64,000 bases of DNA from Rickettsiales bacterium (GCA_002729235.1 PBTY01000006.1:76192-140191), one strand, 5' to 3'. Positions 20,170 through 31,656 are shown, counted from the first letter of the stretch. Translations and numbers: made by a program. The notes: a model not told the origin generated them from the letters alone.

Positions 20170-23100
20170 ATGAAGAGATTGCTAACTCTGCTGACTCTGC
20201 TTGTAGCATTCATTCTATTCCTGATTTTTACCAATCCTGCCTACGCCGAAGGCTCGAAAAACTTAACACCAAGTTTTGGGACTGGTGATGGAACAACCAA
20301 TAACAATTTCATTGGTTATTTGTGTCATTCACAGGAAGCTAGTATTACAGGCAATTTCCTATCTCCAAACGCCACTGCCGATGAGCGTCTTTACATTTAT
20401 GTTAAAGAAGGGGAAACCCTCTACATGGGTTTAAGAAGGATAGATCCTGTGACAAATAATGAACTTCAACATCAAGACCTCACCATTGTCATACGAGAAA
20501 ATGATGGCACTTTGGTCACTTCCTTTACCTTAGATGACGATGATGCTGTTACAGATACAGACGGAGATTCTCAAGGATATCCATTCACCACTCCCCAAAC
20601 CGGCGTTATCGAATCCTACGCAGAAGTATTGGCAGGCCCATCAGCTATTGTTGGTGTGTCGGGTTATGATGCTCTGAGTTGGACAAACAGCTCTCTGGGT
20701 GATCAGAATTTCTATATTGAATTCATTCAATTCGATGGAGGAAGTACTACAGCCTCTGATGATATTGACGTAGAAAGCTGGTATGACCTGTGGGACTTCT
20801 CCGTATATGATGGCACAGAGGAAAAACCTGGTAGAATGCACTCGAAAATCTGGGGATTTACAGCGGGTAGCTACACGAATCAGTTTTCTGATGATTTCAG
20901 TTTATATGCCACTATGCCTTCTGTAATTGCTGGTTCCGATGCAGGGTATTATGTGAAAAATCTTAACTATGCCGGGCTTGAAGCTTACACCACACTCCTT
21001 TATGCCAACTCTACAGGAGCAGATTTAGGGTCAACCACCGATTTGAATGGTGATGGAACTATCGATTTTCAGGATGCTAGGCGTACGCAGACTGGCAACA
21101 TCGGTGCACAAGAATATGATATATTCATCAATAACCCAGACATAGAACTCTACCCAACAACAACTCTACCCGATGTTTCTATTTCTAATGCGAATTTTTA
21201 TTGTAATTCGAGTGGAACAGGTGGTGAGGGAATTATCTATTTTGAGTCGAATCAGTCCGGGATTATCAGTTTGATCATTGATTTGGATGGTACGCCTGGC
21301 TATCAAGCTGGTACAGAAGATGTGATCATTGAGCAATTGATTGATGCCTCATCTGGATTTGCCTCCTCTTCGGTTCGATGGGATGGATACGATGGGACTG
21401 GCGCTATAGTACCTGCCTATACCGATTTAAACATAAGTGGTCGTTTCACTGCTGCTCCCGTACATTCTCCATTGTATGACCCAGAAATTAACTCTCTTGG
21501 TATTAATATGGTGGATACCAGACCAAATACTAGTTTTGATTTAGTCTATTGGGATGACCTCAGCCAGACCGGTGTTGGCTCAAGCCCAACCTCTGAGCTC
21601 GATGGTTCTAACTCAAATCAACACACCTGGACCACTGGTAATGCGTTGCTAGTAAATACCTGGTCATTCGGATATTATCAGATTAACACAGAAAACGTGT
21701 CATTCGACTTTGTTTGTGATATTGATGGAGACGGCATCGATGAACAAGATGATTTAGACAATGACAATGACGGAGTTGCAGATTCAGAAGAAGGAGATTA
21801 CTACAACGATACTGATGGAGATGGTATTCCAGATTATTTGGATTCAGATTTTGCCGGTTTTGTAGATAGTAATGGTGATGGAGTCAATGATAACTTTGAT
21901 GCTGATTTGGATGGTATTCCAAATGGTCGAGATCGTGATAGTGATAATGACGGTATTCCAGACATTATTGAATATGGCTTGACAGACGCGGACAATGACG
22001 GACAAGTAGATGGGTTTACTGATGCCAATGGCAATGGAATACATGATGCCTATGATGTCGCCTGTGATGGAAGTGGCACTACCCCTGGAACATATTACGC
22101 CTCGAGTGTATATGCAACTAACGGAACTACCTCCAACGAAACAGATGGCCTCGGAGCTCCTGATGGTGCCACGGCTGGCACAAATACAAATAATACCTCT
22201 GGAAGTGGATTCGTAGCGGAAATAGAATCCACTGCTAACGGTTCCTACATTATCTACCAACTCGCAGGAAGTATTCCCTCGGGAACTGTACTAACTTTTA
22301 GACTTGACAGAGAAGATGGTGGCGGACCAGTTGCTGATTATGAATTCGGGCAATCATCTGACGGAAGTTCTTTCACTAACCTGGTCACTCAAACTATTAG
22401 TCGGTATACAGAAAATTATACTTACACGCTAACAAGTGACGCAGAATACATACGTTTTAGAAATAATAATGCTGGCAACAACAGGGACCTATACATTGAT
22501 GCCATCACTTATACAATAACCACACCTGCTTGTTCTGGAGGTGTCGCACTTACTCCTCCAGATACTGATGGAGATGGTGTTCCAAACTATTTAGATATCG
22601 ATTCGGATAATGATGGCATTGTGGATGGCTATGAGATAGGTCTTACTGTTAATACAAGCACTGGGAAAATTGTATTTACTGATAGCAATAGTGATGGGCT
22701 AAATGATGATCAGGAAATCGTAGCAGCTACCTTGTTTGATACCGACGGTGATGGAATATACGATTATCTGGATATTGATTCAGATAATGACGGAATTCTT
22801 GATAATGTAGAAGGACAATCAAGCGATAACTATACCTCTTCCATAGATGGAGATACTGATGGCGATGGACTACTGGATATTTATGATCCAGACAATGGAG
22901 GAACCATTCTAACACCAGTTGATACAGATTCCGATGGAGATGCAGATTACACAGATACTGACGCTGATGGAGATGGCATTTCCGACTTCATCGAAGGGTA
23001 TGACTCCAACGCTGATGGGATTTGTGATTTAGATACAAATAGTGATGGTATCTTAGACAATTCCGATGCTTGTGCGGCATATACAGGAACAGGAATGTTG

Positions 23101-26100
23101 AGAACCGAAAATGCTGATTTTGAAAATGGATTAAAATCTCTTAATGCATTTTCAGGGGATGTGTTTGTAACTGCTGATGCACAATCAGGTGATGCAGCGA
23201 TCATAGCAGGACCAGCTGAAGGTGGCAGTAATGTTACTACTTATTTACCATCCGAAGCAGGTATTAACTATCAGTTTACTGGATATGCAAAGGTAGCAGG
23301 TGGTCCAAGTTATGCTGCTATAGGTATCACTTTTTGGGATGCAGATAAAACAACTCGTCTTTTTGAACCACAACAACAAGTTCTAGCTACCACCTACACC
23401 TTATATACCGTAACGGCTACTGCTCCAGCAAACACTAAATATGTGGAAGTTTGGGCCTATAAAGTTGGCGGTGTAGGTACATTAACTTATGACAACTTCT
23501 CATTAATTGTTACCGATGCATGTAGTGGAGACATCACCGATGATACCAATGGGGACGGATTGCTGGATCTATACGAAAACTACAATGCGCCGCTACAAAA
23601 TACGGACGGAGCAGATTTGAAGGACTGGCAAGACAGCAACGATGACAATGACAGTAGCCCTACATCTGGCGAGGATATAAACAACAATGGAGACTGGTCA
23701 GACGACTTTTCAGAGGGAGGAATTTCTATTCCAGACTATTTATATTCAGGAGATTTGGATGGTGATGCAATTGCAGATGCTCTTGATGCTGACTCTGATA
23801 ATGATGGCATACCTGACAATATCGAATCGAATGGGGAAAGTGTAGACCCAAGTGGTGACACGGATGGAGATGGCATCCCTAACTATAAGGACGCCGGAGT
23901 GGCAGCATCTCTTTCTTCACCTGTTGACGCCAATGGGGACGGTATTTTTGATGTCTTTGATTCAGATTTGGATGGAGTTCCTGACTTCCTGGATTTGGAT
24001 AGTGACAATGACGGCATCTGGGATGCAGTAGAAGCATACGGAGGCTCTATTCCTAATGGACTAAATCTTGCTACTGGCCGGTTTAACCTTAATGATCCAG
24101 ACAATGATGGGTTGATGAATTACATTGACTCCTCTCCTGCTTCCAATGGTGGAACCTCAACTTTGGCTAATCCAGATTCTGACGGTGATGGAATCAGAGA
24201 TTATGTAGACATTGATAGCGATGGAGACGGTATTGTTGATCTCATAGAGAGTCAATCAACTACTTCACAAATATCACTAGCGAACAATGACGAAGACGGA
24301 GATGGAATTGATGATGCCTTTGATCCTACAGACGGAGGAACACTCATTACACCAGTTAACACAGATGGTTTGGACCTGCAAGATTATTTGGATGATGATT
24401 CCGATAATGATGGTGTTTTAGATATAGTAGAAGGACATGATGCCAACAATGACGGTTATGGTGACTGGGATGATAATTTGGACGGCACAACTGATGAAGC
24501 TGATTACACTACAGATAGTGACGGTGATGGACTCCCTGATGCCTTTGACAATGTAACACTCGGAAATACTGGCAACAGCACTGGATCCAACTCAGCTCTT
24601 CAAGACACTGATGGACTTCAGGATGTTGATTTCAGAGATACTGACGATGATGCCGACGGAGTTTTAACGGCTAATGAAGACAGAAATAGTAATGGTGACT
24701 TTGCCGATGACCGGACTGATGGTCAAGGTGGACTAAGTATTCCTGACTACTTATACAATGGTGATTACGACAAAGACGGAATTGCTGACAACCTGGATTT
24801 GGATTCTGACAATGATGGTGTAGCAGATGCTGATGAAGATGGTGGTCAATCAATAGACCCAAGTGGAGATGAAGATGGTGATGGTATCCCTAACTATCGT
24901 GATGCTGATGATGCAACTGTAACCTCTAGTTTAACTAGCACGGCAGACATCAATGGTGATGGAGTTTATGATGTTTATGATCATGATCTTGATGGTGTTC
25001 CTGATTTTAAAGATGCTGATTCAGACAATGACGGAATACCTGATTTGATTGAAGCCGGAGGAATTGATTCGGATGGAGATGGACGAATAGACGGACTTTC
25101 AGACAGTGATGGAGATGGCATTCCAGACAATGTAGATGTGGATAATACTGGAGGGGTAGATACTGATGATGACGGTATAGACGATTCATTTGATGCAAGT
25201 GTAACTCCAGGATCTGATGCTGATGGAGATGATATTATTGATTCCGCGGACACTGATATTGATGGTGATGGGCTTCCAAATGCTTATGATGTAGATAATG
25301 GAGGCACAGCTCTAACAGTGAGCGATTTTGATGGAGATGGCATCAATGACCTATTGGATCTAGATTCAGACAATGATGGAACTCCAGATATTATTGAAGC
25401 TGGTGGAACAGATACGGATGGAGATGGTAAAGTTGATAATTTCACAGATTCCGATTATGATGGGTTCGCAGATTCCGTAGACACTGATTCGGGAGGAACA
25501 GCCTTCACCTTCCCTGATTCTGATAATGATGGATTGTTGGACATGAAGGATTTGGATTCTGATAATGATGGAATTACAGATGCTGTAGAAAATGGTGCCC
25601 TTGATACCAATTTGGATGGCCTCATCGATGACTATGCTTCTGATTCTGACAATGATGGATTAGCAGATTCGGTGGATCCAGATAGCGGGGGTACTGCAAT
25701 AGTTAGCCGTGACACAGACGGTGACGGAGTATATGATTATTTGGACTTAGACTCTGATAATGATGGTTACCCGGACATCATGGAAGCTGGAGGTACTGAT
25801 ACTGATTATGATGGTATAGTAGATGATCTTTTGGACATTGATCTGGATGGTATTCCAGCCAATGTGGATGTTGACCAAACTGGAGGGACAGATGCTGATG
25901 GAGATGGAATTGATGATGCTTTTGATGTTACTTACACAGGAGGCAATGACAATGATGGAGATGATATTGATGACATCTATGATTATGACATTGATGGAAA
26001 TGGATTTAGCGATTCTGTTGAAGCACTTCCTTACGCCCTTCTAGACTCGGATAACGATGGAATTAAGAATTTCCGTGATTTTGATTCTGATAATGATGGG

Positions 26101-29100
26101 ATTGTTGATGTTATTGAATTTGGACTTACTGTAGACGTGAGTACTGGAACTATTTCCGGTTTTACTGACACAGATGGAGATGGATTTAACGATACTCAAG
26201 ATGGATACATTGGAACTGTAGTAAACGGATCCGTTGTACCAGTTTCGCCACTCAACTCTGATTCAGGTTCCGAACCATCTTCCGCAGTGGTACTAGACTA
26301 TTTGGACATTGACTCAGATAACGATGGTATCGTTGATCTAAAAGAAGCACAATCCAAAAGCACTTTCATTGCTTTATCAGGAGTAGATGTAGACAAAAAT
26401 GGTTTGGATGACGCTTTTGATCCCAATCAGTCTGCAACCTTAATCACACCAGTTAACACAGATGGTGATGGAAACCCAGACTATTTGGATGACGATTCTG
26501 ATGGCGATGGTGTTTTAGACCTTATCGAAGGAAGTAACTCTGACAAGAATTTATACGGTGATTGGGATGCCAATCAAAATACGAATTTTGATGACTCAGG
26601 ATACAACACGGATACGGATGAGGATGGCTTATTAGACATTTTTGATAACGTGTACAGTACGGGCAATACAAATGTAGTAGGGTCGAATGCAGCCGTTCAG
26701 GATACAGACAGTGATGGAACCTGGGATTTCCAGGATGTTGATGACGATAATGATGGCACCAATACTGTATCAGAAAGCACTTCATCTACTCTAGACCCAA
26801 ATGGTATTATACCAGATTATTTATATGGAGATCCTGACTCTGATGGAGATGGAGTGGATGATGGAAGTGATTTGGATCAGGACAATGATGGACTGGCAAA
26901 TGCCTCAGAGGATGGAGGTACTGGGATAGATCCTAGTGCCGATACAGACGGCGATGGTTTGTATAACTACCAGGACTATGACATTGATGGCGATGGTATC
27001 AAAAACAAAGCTGACACTAACACAAGTGGAGTTAACACAACTTCATTTACAGATATCAATTCAGATGGAGTTATAGACCAGTTTGATCAGGATTATGATG
27101 GAGTACCTGACTTCAGAGATGCGGATTCTGATAATGACGGAATTGCTGACATCATCGAATTTGGATTGACTGATACTAATGAGGATGGTACATTGGATGA
27201 AGGTGCTGGAATCACCGATGCTAATTCCAATGGATTAGTAGATGCTTATGATCCTGCTTGTGATGGAGTATCTACTCCTGTTTCGGGTAACGCTGATGCA
27301 GTTATAACAAGCACCTCGGTTACCTTTGCGACACGTGCACTTGGGACACCTAATAACAGTGGAGCTGTCTTAAACACAACAGCAGCAGATTTGATTCTGG
27401 ACTTGACTGATGAAGTGATTAGTGGTACAACATTGTCTATTAATACAGGATCAACTACTGGTGGCAACTCCTTCACTTACACACAATCTTTGGATAATGT
27501 TACGTTTACCAATCCAACTGTTTCTGCTGTATCAAATGGAGTATGGGCGAATACTAACTATACCTTGACATCAGATGCTCGATACATTAGGATTCGAATA
27601 ACAACAGCTGGAGGTGGTGGTAACAGAGATTGTCGTGTAGATGCAATCTCCTATTCATATACCGCACCAGCTGCTTGTTCCGGTGGGGTTGCTATTACTA
27701 TTCCTGACTCAGATAGTGACGGAATCGACGACTATCTTGATTTAGATTCAGACAATGATGGTATTCCTGACAATATTGAAGCTCAGCCGCATGCTACCTA
27801 CACAGCACCAGTGTTAGCGGATGCTGATGGTGATGGTATCCTCAACGTCTACGATGAAGATTTTGCGGCAGGAAATGCAATAGCACCTATTGATACTGAT
27901 TCTGACGGAACAGATGATTATCTGGATACAGACTCTGATAATGACGGAATCGCTGACGTGATTGAAGCCTTTGATAGCGATAGTGATGGCTACGGAGATT
28001 GGGATAGTGATGGAGACAATGATCCTTCAGACGAGGGTGGATACAGCTCAGACACTGATTCTGATGGAATTTCTTACTTGTTTGATAATACGACTTCAGT
28101 CTCTTCTGTTGCTAACATCACAGGAACGACGGCCTCATTACAAGATACTGATAACGATGGGACTCCGGACTATAGAGATGATGATGATGACGAAGATGGA
28201 ATCCTGACAAGTGCAGAAGATAGCAATAGCAACTTGAATTGGGCAGACGACTTCTCTCAAGGAGGAATTACAATACCTAACTATCTATTCAACAATGACT
28301 TTGATGGTGATGGCATTGCCAATGAATCGGATCCTGACTCTGATGGAGATGGAGTGCCAAATGCCCTGGAATACGTAGGTGCAACATACACAGACAACAG
28401 TTCACCATTTGGAGATGATGATGGAGATGGAATTTATAACTACCTGGATTCTGATGCTACTGGGTTTACCGACACAAATGGTGATGGAGTGGATGATAGA
28501 GTTGATCAAGATAGAGATGGTTTACCTAATTTCTTAGATCTGGATTCAGACAATGACGGCATTGCTGACGCTGATGAGAATGGAACTACTACCAATTATG
28601 CCTTAACAAGTACACCTTCAGAATCGTCTACGTCAGGGTTGTATGGAAGTCCGGTAACGGTAGTAATAGATGGCGACACGGATGGAAATGGGGAAGCACA
28701 AGCAAATCATACCAATAGTGAATTAGAAGCCTACGTTGAACTTGACTTAGGAGCTGTTTATGACATCTCGGCAATCAACATTTGGAATAGAATTGACTGT
28801 TGTTCTGATCGTGCTGACAATTTCTATGTATTTGTTTCAGAAAATGCCTTTACTGCAGGTGACGTAGCAACTACTTTAGCTCAATCTGGAGTAACAGCCA
28901 TCTTGCAATCCCAGCAAGCTGGATCACCTTCCACGTTCACATTTGGTACAACTGCCAGATACATTCGAGTACAACTAACCGAAACAGAGTACTTGCATTT
29001 AGCAGAAATACAAGTCTATGCAGCTGCTCTAGACACTGACAGTGATGGAATTCCTAACTACCTTGACCTGGACTCTGATGGTGATGGTATTACCGATAAC

Positions 29101-31146
29101 ATAGAGGCACAGTCTACTAGTGGATACATTGCTATAACAGATACAGATTCAGATGAGAATGGACTTAAGGATGTATATGACGGTGGTAACGGTGGAGTAG
29201 CATTGGTTCCTGTTGACACTGACTCAGATGGCACACCTGATTATTTGGACACAGATAGTGACAATGACAATGTTGACGATGTGATTGAAGGTTTTGATGC
29301 CAATAAAAACGGGTTCAGTGATCTGGACATTGACCAGGATGGTGATCTTTCTGACGAAACCAATTACGGTGTTGATCAGGATGGTGATGGTTTGGAAAAA
29401 CTATTTGACAACTATAGTGGCTATGGCATCAGCAACATCACCGGATCAAAAGCGACTCTGCAAGATACAGATGGAGATGGCATTCTAGACTGGAGAGATG
29501 ATGACGATGATACAGATGGTATCAATACCGCGGGAGAAGATGCCAACAGCGACACCTTCTTCTACAATGACAAAACTCAAGGAGGTGGTGCTACACCAGA
29601 TTATCTATACGCTAATGATACCGATGGAGATGGCATAATCGATGGCATTGATCTGGATGCAGACAATGATGGTATTACGGATGCAGTAGAATTCAATGGT
29701 GCTACCTACGCGGGATCCAACGGACCATTTGCAGATGATGATTCGGACGGAATTCTAAATTATCGAGACAGTGACGCTACCAACTTTGTAGATGCGAATA
29801 GCGATGGTGTAGATGATCGTGTAGATGCTGACGAAGATGGTATTCCTAACTTCTTTGATCTGGACAGTGACAATGACGGAATCCCAGACAGTATTGAAGG
29901 AAATGGTGGTAGTGACCCTGGTTTGTCAGGAGTTGATACGGACAATGATGGTTTGGACAACACGGTCGATTCAGACAATGGAGGTTCTGCCCTACCTGTA
30001 CCGGATACTGACAATGATGGTATTCCCGACTACCTGGATCTGGATAGTGACAATGACGGTCTGACAGATTTGTTTGAAGCCGGAGGTAATGATTACAACG
30101 GTGATGGAAAACTAGATTCGTTTGGAGATACAGATGGCGATGGTCTTGGCAATAGTGTTGACTCAGACAATGGAGGAAGCGCACTGCCATATACTGACAC
30201 AGACACTGATGGCACTCCTGACTATATAGATAATAACTCTGATGGTGACCTAACCTGGGATTATGAGGAAGCATACTACGAGGCTGGACCAACAGATTGG
30301 ATAAACTCTTGCATAAATAGAGTTACTTCATACAATACGGCAAATGCTGCAACAGGAAATGCATTGTACCCTTCTGACGATTTAAGTCCAGCCAATGGAA
30401 CTCCTGATTATCTGGATGACAGTGATGGAGATGGGATCAGAAACTTGTTTGACATGGATAGTCCACATTTCATCGACGAAGATGGCGATGGACTTATCAA
30501 CCTGTTTGATGTGGATCAAAACGGCAACTTCTTTGCTAACGTAAGTGGTGCTCCTGATAGAGATGGGGACGGAATCATTAATCAATTAGATGCTAATGAC
30601 ATTCCTCTTCCATTGGACTTCTTAAGCTTTGAAGCAAAAGAGATCAATGACAATGTGGGTCTTGTTTGGCTGACGACTAATGAGGACAATGTAAGTCACT
30701 TCCAAATTGAGCACTCTACATCAGGTCAAGAATTCCAGGTGATTGGAGTGAAAGATGCGGTGAATATCAAAGATGGCGTGAACACCTATACATTCACTCA
30801 TAAAGGTGCTGTGAAAGGTTATAACTACTACAGATTAATGGAAGTTGATTTCGATGGTTACTTCGAATACTCAGAAATTGTCTATGTAATTAAAGATGCT
30901 TCGGGAATTGAGTGGACGGTATATCCGAATCCAACGAGTGATGTAGTCTTATTGAGATCAAATGTTAACATTACCGAGGCTAATATTAAAATGGTAGATC
31001 TAAATGGACGTATTGTATTTAGCAATCAAATCTTACTAGATGAGAATCAGTATACCATAGATCTCACGACGCTTTCTTCTGGGGTTTATCAACTAATCAT
31101 TGACTTACCAAACAAACGAGAAAGCTTTAGAATAATCAAACAATAA
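20170..31146 (+). CDS. Giant thrombospondin type 3 repeat surface protein with T9SS C-terminal sorting domain
   Basis: Signal peptide at MKRLLTLLTLLVAF; dozens of DxDGDGIPDYLDLDSDNDG repeats; C-terminal VYPNPTSDVV...GVYQLIIDL...RIIKQ. Confidence 0.93.
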   Translation: MKRLLTLLTLLVAFILFLIFTNPAYAEGSKNLTPSFGTGDGTTNNNFIGYLCHSQEASITGNFLSPNATADERLYIYVKEGETLYMGLRRIDPVTNNELQHQDLTIVIRENDGTLVTSFTLDDDDAVTDTDGDSQGYPFTTPQTGVIESYAEVLAGPSAIVGVSGYDALSWTNSSLGDQNFYIEFIQFDGGSTTASDDIDVESWYDLWDFSVYDGTEEKPGRMHSKIWGFTAGSYTNQFSDDFSLYATMPSVIAGSDAGYYVKNLNYAGLEAYTTLLYANSTGADLGSTTDLNGDGTIDFQDARRTQTGNIGAQEYDIFINNPDIELYPTTTLPDVSISNANFYCNSSGTGGEGIIYFESNQSGIISLIIDLDGTPGYQAGTEDVIIEQLIDASSGFASSSVRWDGYDGTGAIVPAYTDLNISGRFTAAPVHSPLYDPEINSLGINMVDTRPNTSFDLVYWDDLSQTGVGSSPTSELDGSNSNQHTWTTGNALLVNTWSFGYYQINTENVSFDFVCDIDGDGIDEQDDLDNDNDGVADSEEGDYYNDTDGDGIPDYLDSDFAGFVDSNGDGVNDNFDADLDGIPNGRDRDSDNDGIPDIIEYGLTDADNDGQVDGFTDANGNGIHDAYDVACDGSGTTPGTYYASSVYATNGTTSNETDGLGAPDGATAGTNTNNTSGSGFVAEIESTANGSYIIYQLAGSIPSGTVLTFRLDREDGGGPVADYEFGQSSDGSSFTNLVTQTISRYTENYTYTLTSDAEYIRFRNNNAGNNRDLYIDAITYTITTPACSGGVALTPPDTDGDGVPNYLDIDSDNDGIVDGYEIGLTVNTSTGKIVFTDSNSDGLNDDQEIVAATLFDTDGDGIYDYLDIDSDNDGILDNVEGQSSDNYTSSIDGDTDGDGLLDIYDPDNGGTILTPVDTDSDGDADYTDTDADGDGISDFIEGYDSNADGICDLDTNSDGILDNSDACAAYTGTGMLRTENADFENGLKSLNAFSGDVFVTADAQSGDAAIIAGPAEGGSNVTTYLPSEAGINYQFTGYAKVAGGPSYAAIGITFWDADKTTRLFEPQQQVLATTYTLYTVTATAPANTKYVEVWAYKVGGVGTLTYDNFSLIVTDACSGDITDDTNGDGLLDLYENYNAPLQNTDGADLKDWQDSNDDNDSSPTSGEDINNNGDWSDDFSEGGISIPDYLYSGDLDGDAIADALDADSDNDGIPDNIESNGESVDPSGDTDGDGIPNYKDAGVAASLSSPVDANGDGIFDVFDSDLDGVPDFLDLDSDNDGIWDAVEAYGGSIPNGLNLATGRFNLNDPDNDGLMNYIDSSPASNGGTSTLANPDSDGDGIRDYVDIDSDGDGIVDLIESQSTTSQISLANNDEDGDGIDDAFDPTDGGTLITPVNTDGLDLQDYLDDDSDNDGVLDIVEGHDANNDGYGDWDDNLDGTTDEADYTTDSDGDGLPDAFDNVTLGNTGNSTGSNSALQDTDGLQDVDFRDTDDDADGVLTANEDRNSNGDFADDRTDGQGGLSIPDYLYNGDYDKDGIADNLDLDSDNDGVADADEDGGQSIDPSGDEDGDGIPNYRDADDATVTSSLTSTADINGDGVYDVYDHDLDGVPDFKDADSDNDGIPDLIEAGGIDSDGDGRIDGLSDSDGDGIPDNVDVDNTGGVDTDDDGIDDSFDASVTPGSDADGDDIIDSADTDIDGDGLPNAYDVDNGGTALTVSDFDGDGINDLLDLDSDNDGTPDIIEAGGTDTDGDGKVDNFTDSDYDGFADSVDTDSGGTAFTFPDSDNDGLLDMKDLDSDNDGITDAVENGALDTNLDGLIDDYASDSDNDGLADSVDPDSGGTAIVSRDTDGDGVYDYLDLDSDNDGYPDIMEAGGTDTDYDGIVDDLLDIDLDGIPANVDVDQTGGTDADGDGIDDAFDVTYTGGNDNDGDDIDDIYDYDIDGNGFSDSVEALPYALLDSDNDGIKNFRDFDSDNDGIVDVIEFGLTVDVSTGTISGFTDTDGDGFNDTQDGYIGTVVNGSVVPVSPLNSDSGSEPSSAVVLDYLDIDSDNDGIVDLKEAQSKSTFIALSGVDVDKNGLDDAFDPNQSATLITPVNTDGDGNPDYLDDDSDGDGVLDLIEGSNSDKNLYGDWDANQNTNFDDSGYNTDTDEDGLLDIFDNVYSTGNTNVVGSNAAVQDTDSDGTWDFQDVDDDNDGTNTVSESTSSTLDPNGIIPDYLYGDPDSDGDGVDDGSDLDQDNDGLANASEDGGTGIDPSADTDGDGLYNYQDYDIDGDGIKNKADTNTSGVNTTSFTDINSDGVIDQFDQDYDGVPDFRDADSDNDGIADIIEFGLTDTNEDGTLDEGAGITDANSNGLVDAYDPACDGVSTPVSGNADAVITSTSVTFATRALGTPNNSGAVLNTTAADLILDLTDEVISGTTLSINTGSTTGGNSFTYTQSLDNVTFTNPTVSAVSNGVWANTNYTLTSDARYIRIRITTAGGGGNRDCRVDAISYSYTAPAACSGGVAITIPDSDSDGIDDYLDLDSDNDGIPDNIEAQPHATYTAPVLADADGDGILNVYDEDFAAGNAIAPIDTDSDGTDDYLDTDSDNDGIADVIEAFDSDSDGYGDWDSDGDNDPSDEGGYSSDTDSDGISYLFDNTTSVSSVANITGTTASLQDTDNDGTPDYRDDDDDEDGILTSAEDSNSNLNWADDFSQGGITIPNYLFNNDFDGDGIANESDPDSDGDGVPNALEYVGATYTDNSSPFGDDDGDGIYNYLDSDATGFTDTNGDGVDDRVDQDRDGLPNFLDLDSDNDGIADADENGTTTNYALTSTPSESSTSGLYGSPVTVVIDGDTDGNGEAQANHTNSELEAYVELDLGAVYDISAINIWNRIDCCSDRADNFYVFVSENAFTAGDVATTLAQSGVTAILQSQQAGSPSTFTFGTTARYIRVQLTETEYLHLAEIQVYAAALDTDSDGIPNYLDLDSDGDGITDNIEAQSTSGYIAITDTDSDENGLKDVYDGGNGGVALVPVDTDSDGTPDYLDTDSDNDNVDDVIEGFDANKNGFSDLDIDQDGDLSDETNYGVDQDGDGLEKLFDNYSGYGISNITGSKATLQDTDGDGILDWRDDDDDTDGINTAGEDANSDTFFYNDKTQGGGATPDYLYANDTDGDGIIDGIDLDADNDGITDAVEFNGATYAGSNGPFADDDSDGILNYRDSDATNFVDANSDGVDDRVDADEDGIPNFFDLDSDNDGIPDSIEGNGGSDPGLSGVDTDNDGLDNTVDSDNGGSALPVPDTDNDGIPDYLDLDSDNDGLTDLFEAGGNDYNGDGKLDSFGDTDGDGLGNSVDSDNGGSALPYTDTDTDGTPDYIDNNSDGDLTWDYEEAYYEAGPTDWINSCINRVTSYNTANAATGNALYPSDDLSPANGTPDYLDDSDGDGIRNLFDMDSPHFIDEDGDGLINLFDVDQNGNFFANVSGAPDRDGDGIINQLDANDIPLPLDFLSFEAKEINDNVGLVWLTTNEDNVSHFQIEHSTSGQEFQVIGVKDAVNIKDGVNTYTFTHKGAVKGYNYYRLMEVDFDGYFEYSEIVYVIKDASGIEWTVYPNPTSDVVLLRSNVNITEANIKMVDLNGRIVFSNQILLDENQYTIDLTTLSSGVYQLIIDLPNKRESFRIIKQ
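21720..30600 (+). repeat. Coding tandem Ca2+-binding TSP3 repeats
   Basis: Recurrent gatagtgayaatgayggaat-type codons encoding DSDNDGI/DTDGDGI. Confidence 0.9.
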
Positions 31147-31165
31147 TAATGGTCATAAAAAATAG

Positions 31166-31190
31166 AAGCCGGGATTCCCGGCTTTTATTT
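31166..31190. terminator. Bidirectional terminator between convergent genes
   Basis: AAGCCGGG-ATT-CCCGGCTT with T-run on + and A-run upstream. Confidence 0.8.
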
Positions 31191-31604
31191 TGCACTTAAA
31201 AATGCTTTAGCCCTATCTAAGGTATAAAAGACCCCTCCGCTACCGAGACCCTTGTTCAGGCCTACTGTCTCTGCAAATTTGATCAGCCTGGGAAGCTCTT
31301 CCCTATAATACACCTGCTTAATCCCCTTGAATGCATCGGCTACGTAACTCGCCAACGAATAATAATCTGATACCGTAAGTTCTTCTACATGTGAAATCAT
31401 ATCATGGATCAAAACACCCTTAGAAGAATATTTAGAGGAGAGTTTCCTAAGTTGGGGCCAATACTTCATTGAAATATTGAAGTTCGTTCGGGGACCTTTG
31501 ATGACAAAATGCAAGAAATCACTAGAACTATCATCAAGATGGATTTCATATTCGGACTCAACAAAAGTTTTCATAGACTTAGATAAAAAGCCATCCTCCT
31601 TCAA
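31185..31604 (-). CDS. Hypothetical protein (STAS/SpoIIAA-like?)
   Basis: ORF; pattern resembles SpoIIAA/SEC14-like small proteins. Confidence 0.5.
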   Translation of the reverse strand: MKEDGFLSKSMKTFVESEYEIHLDDSSSDFLHFVIKGPRTNFNISMKYWPQLRKLSSKYSSKGVLIHDMISHVEELTVSDYYSLASYVADAFKGIKQVYYREELPRLIKFAETVGLNKGLGSGGVFYTLDRAKAFLSAK

Positions 31605-31656
31605 AAGCAGAACTATCTGATTAAGGCTCGAGTTGACATGGTTAGGTAAATAAAAA

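Noticed and set aside
20641-30585. Numerous overlapping antisense and alternate-frame ORFs across the giant gene
   Set aside because: Low-complexity translations (SSASxS, HHCQ, MMMxLM) arising from the TSP3 codon repeats; no independent coding evidence.
21720-30600. CRISPR array or non-coding tandem repeat
   Set aside because: Repeats are in-frame, degenerate at wobble positions and encode conserved Asp-rich motifs within one continuous ORF.
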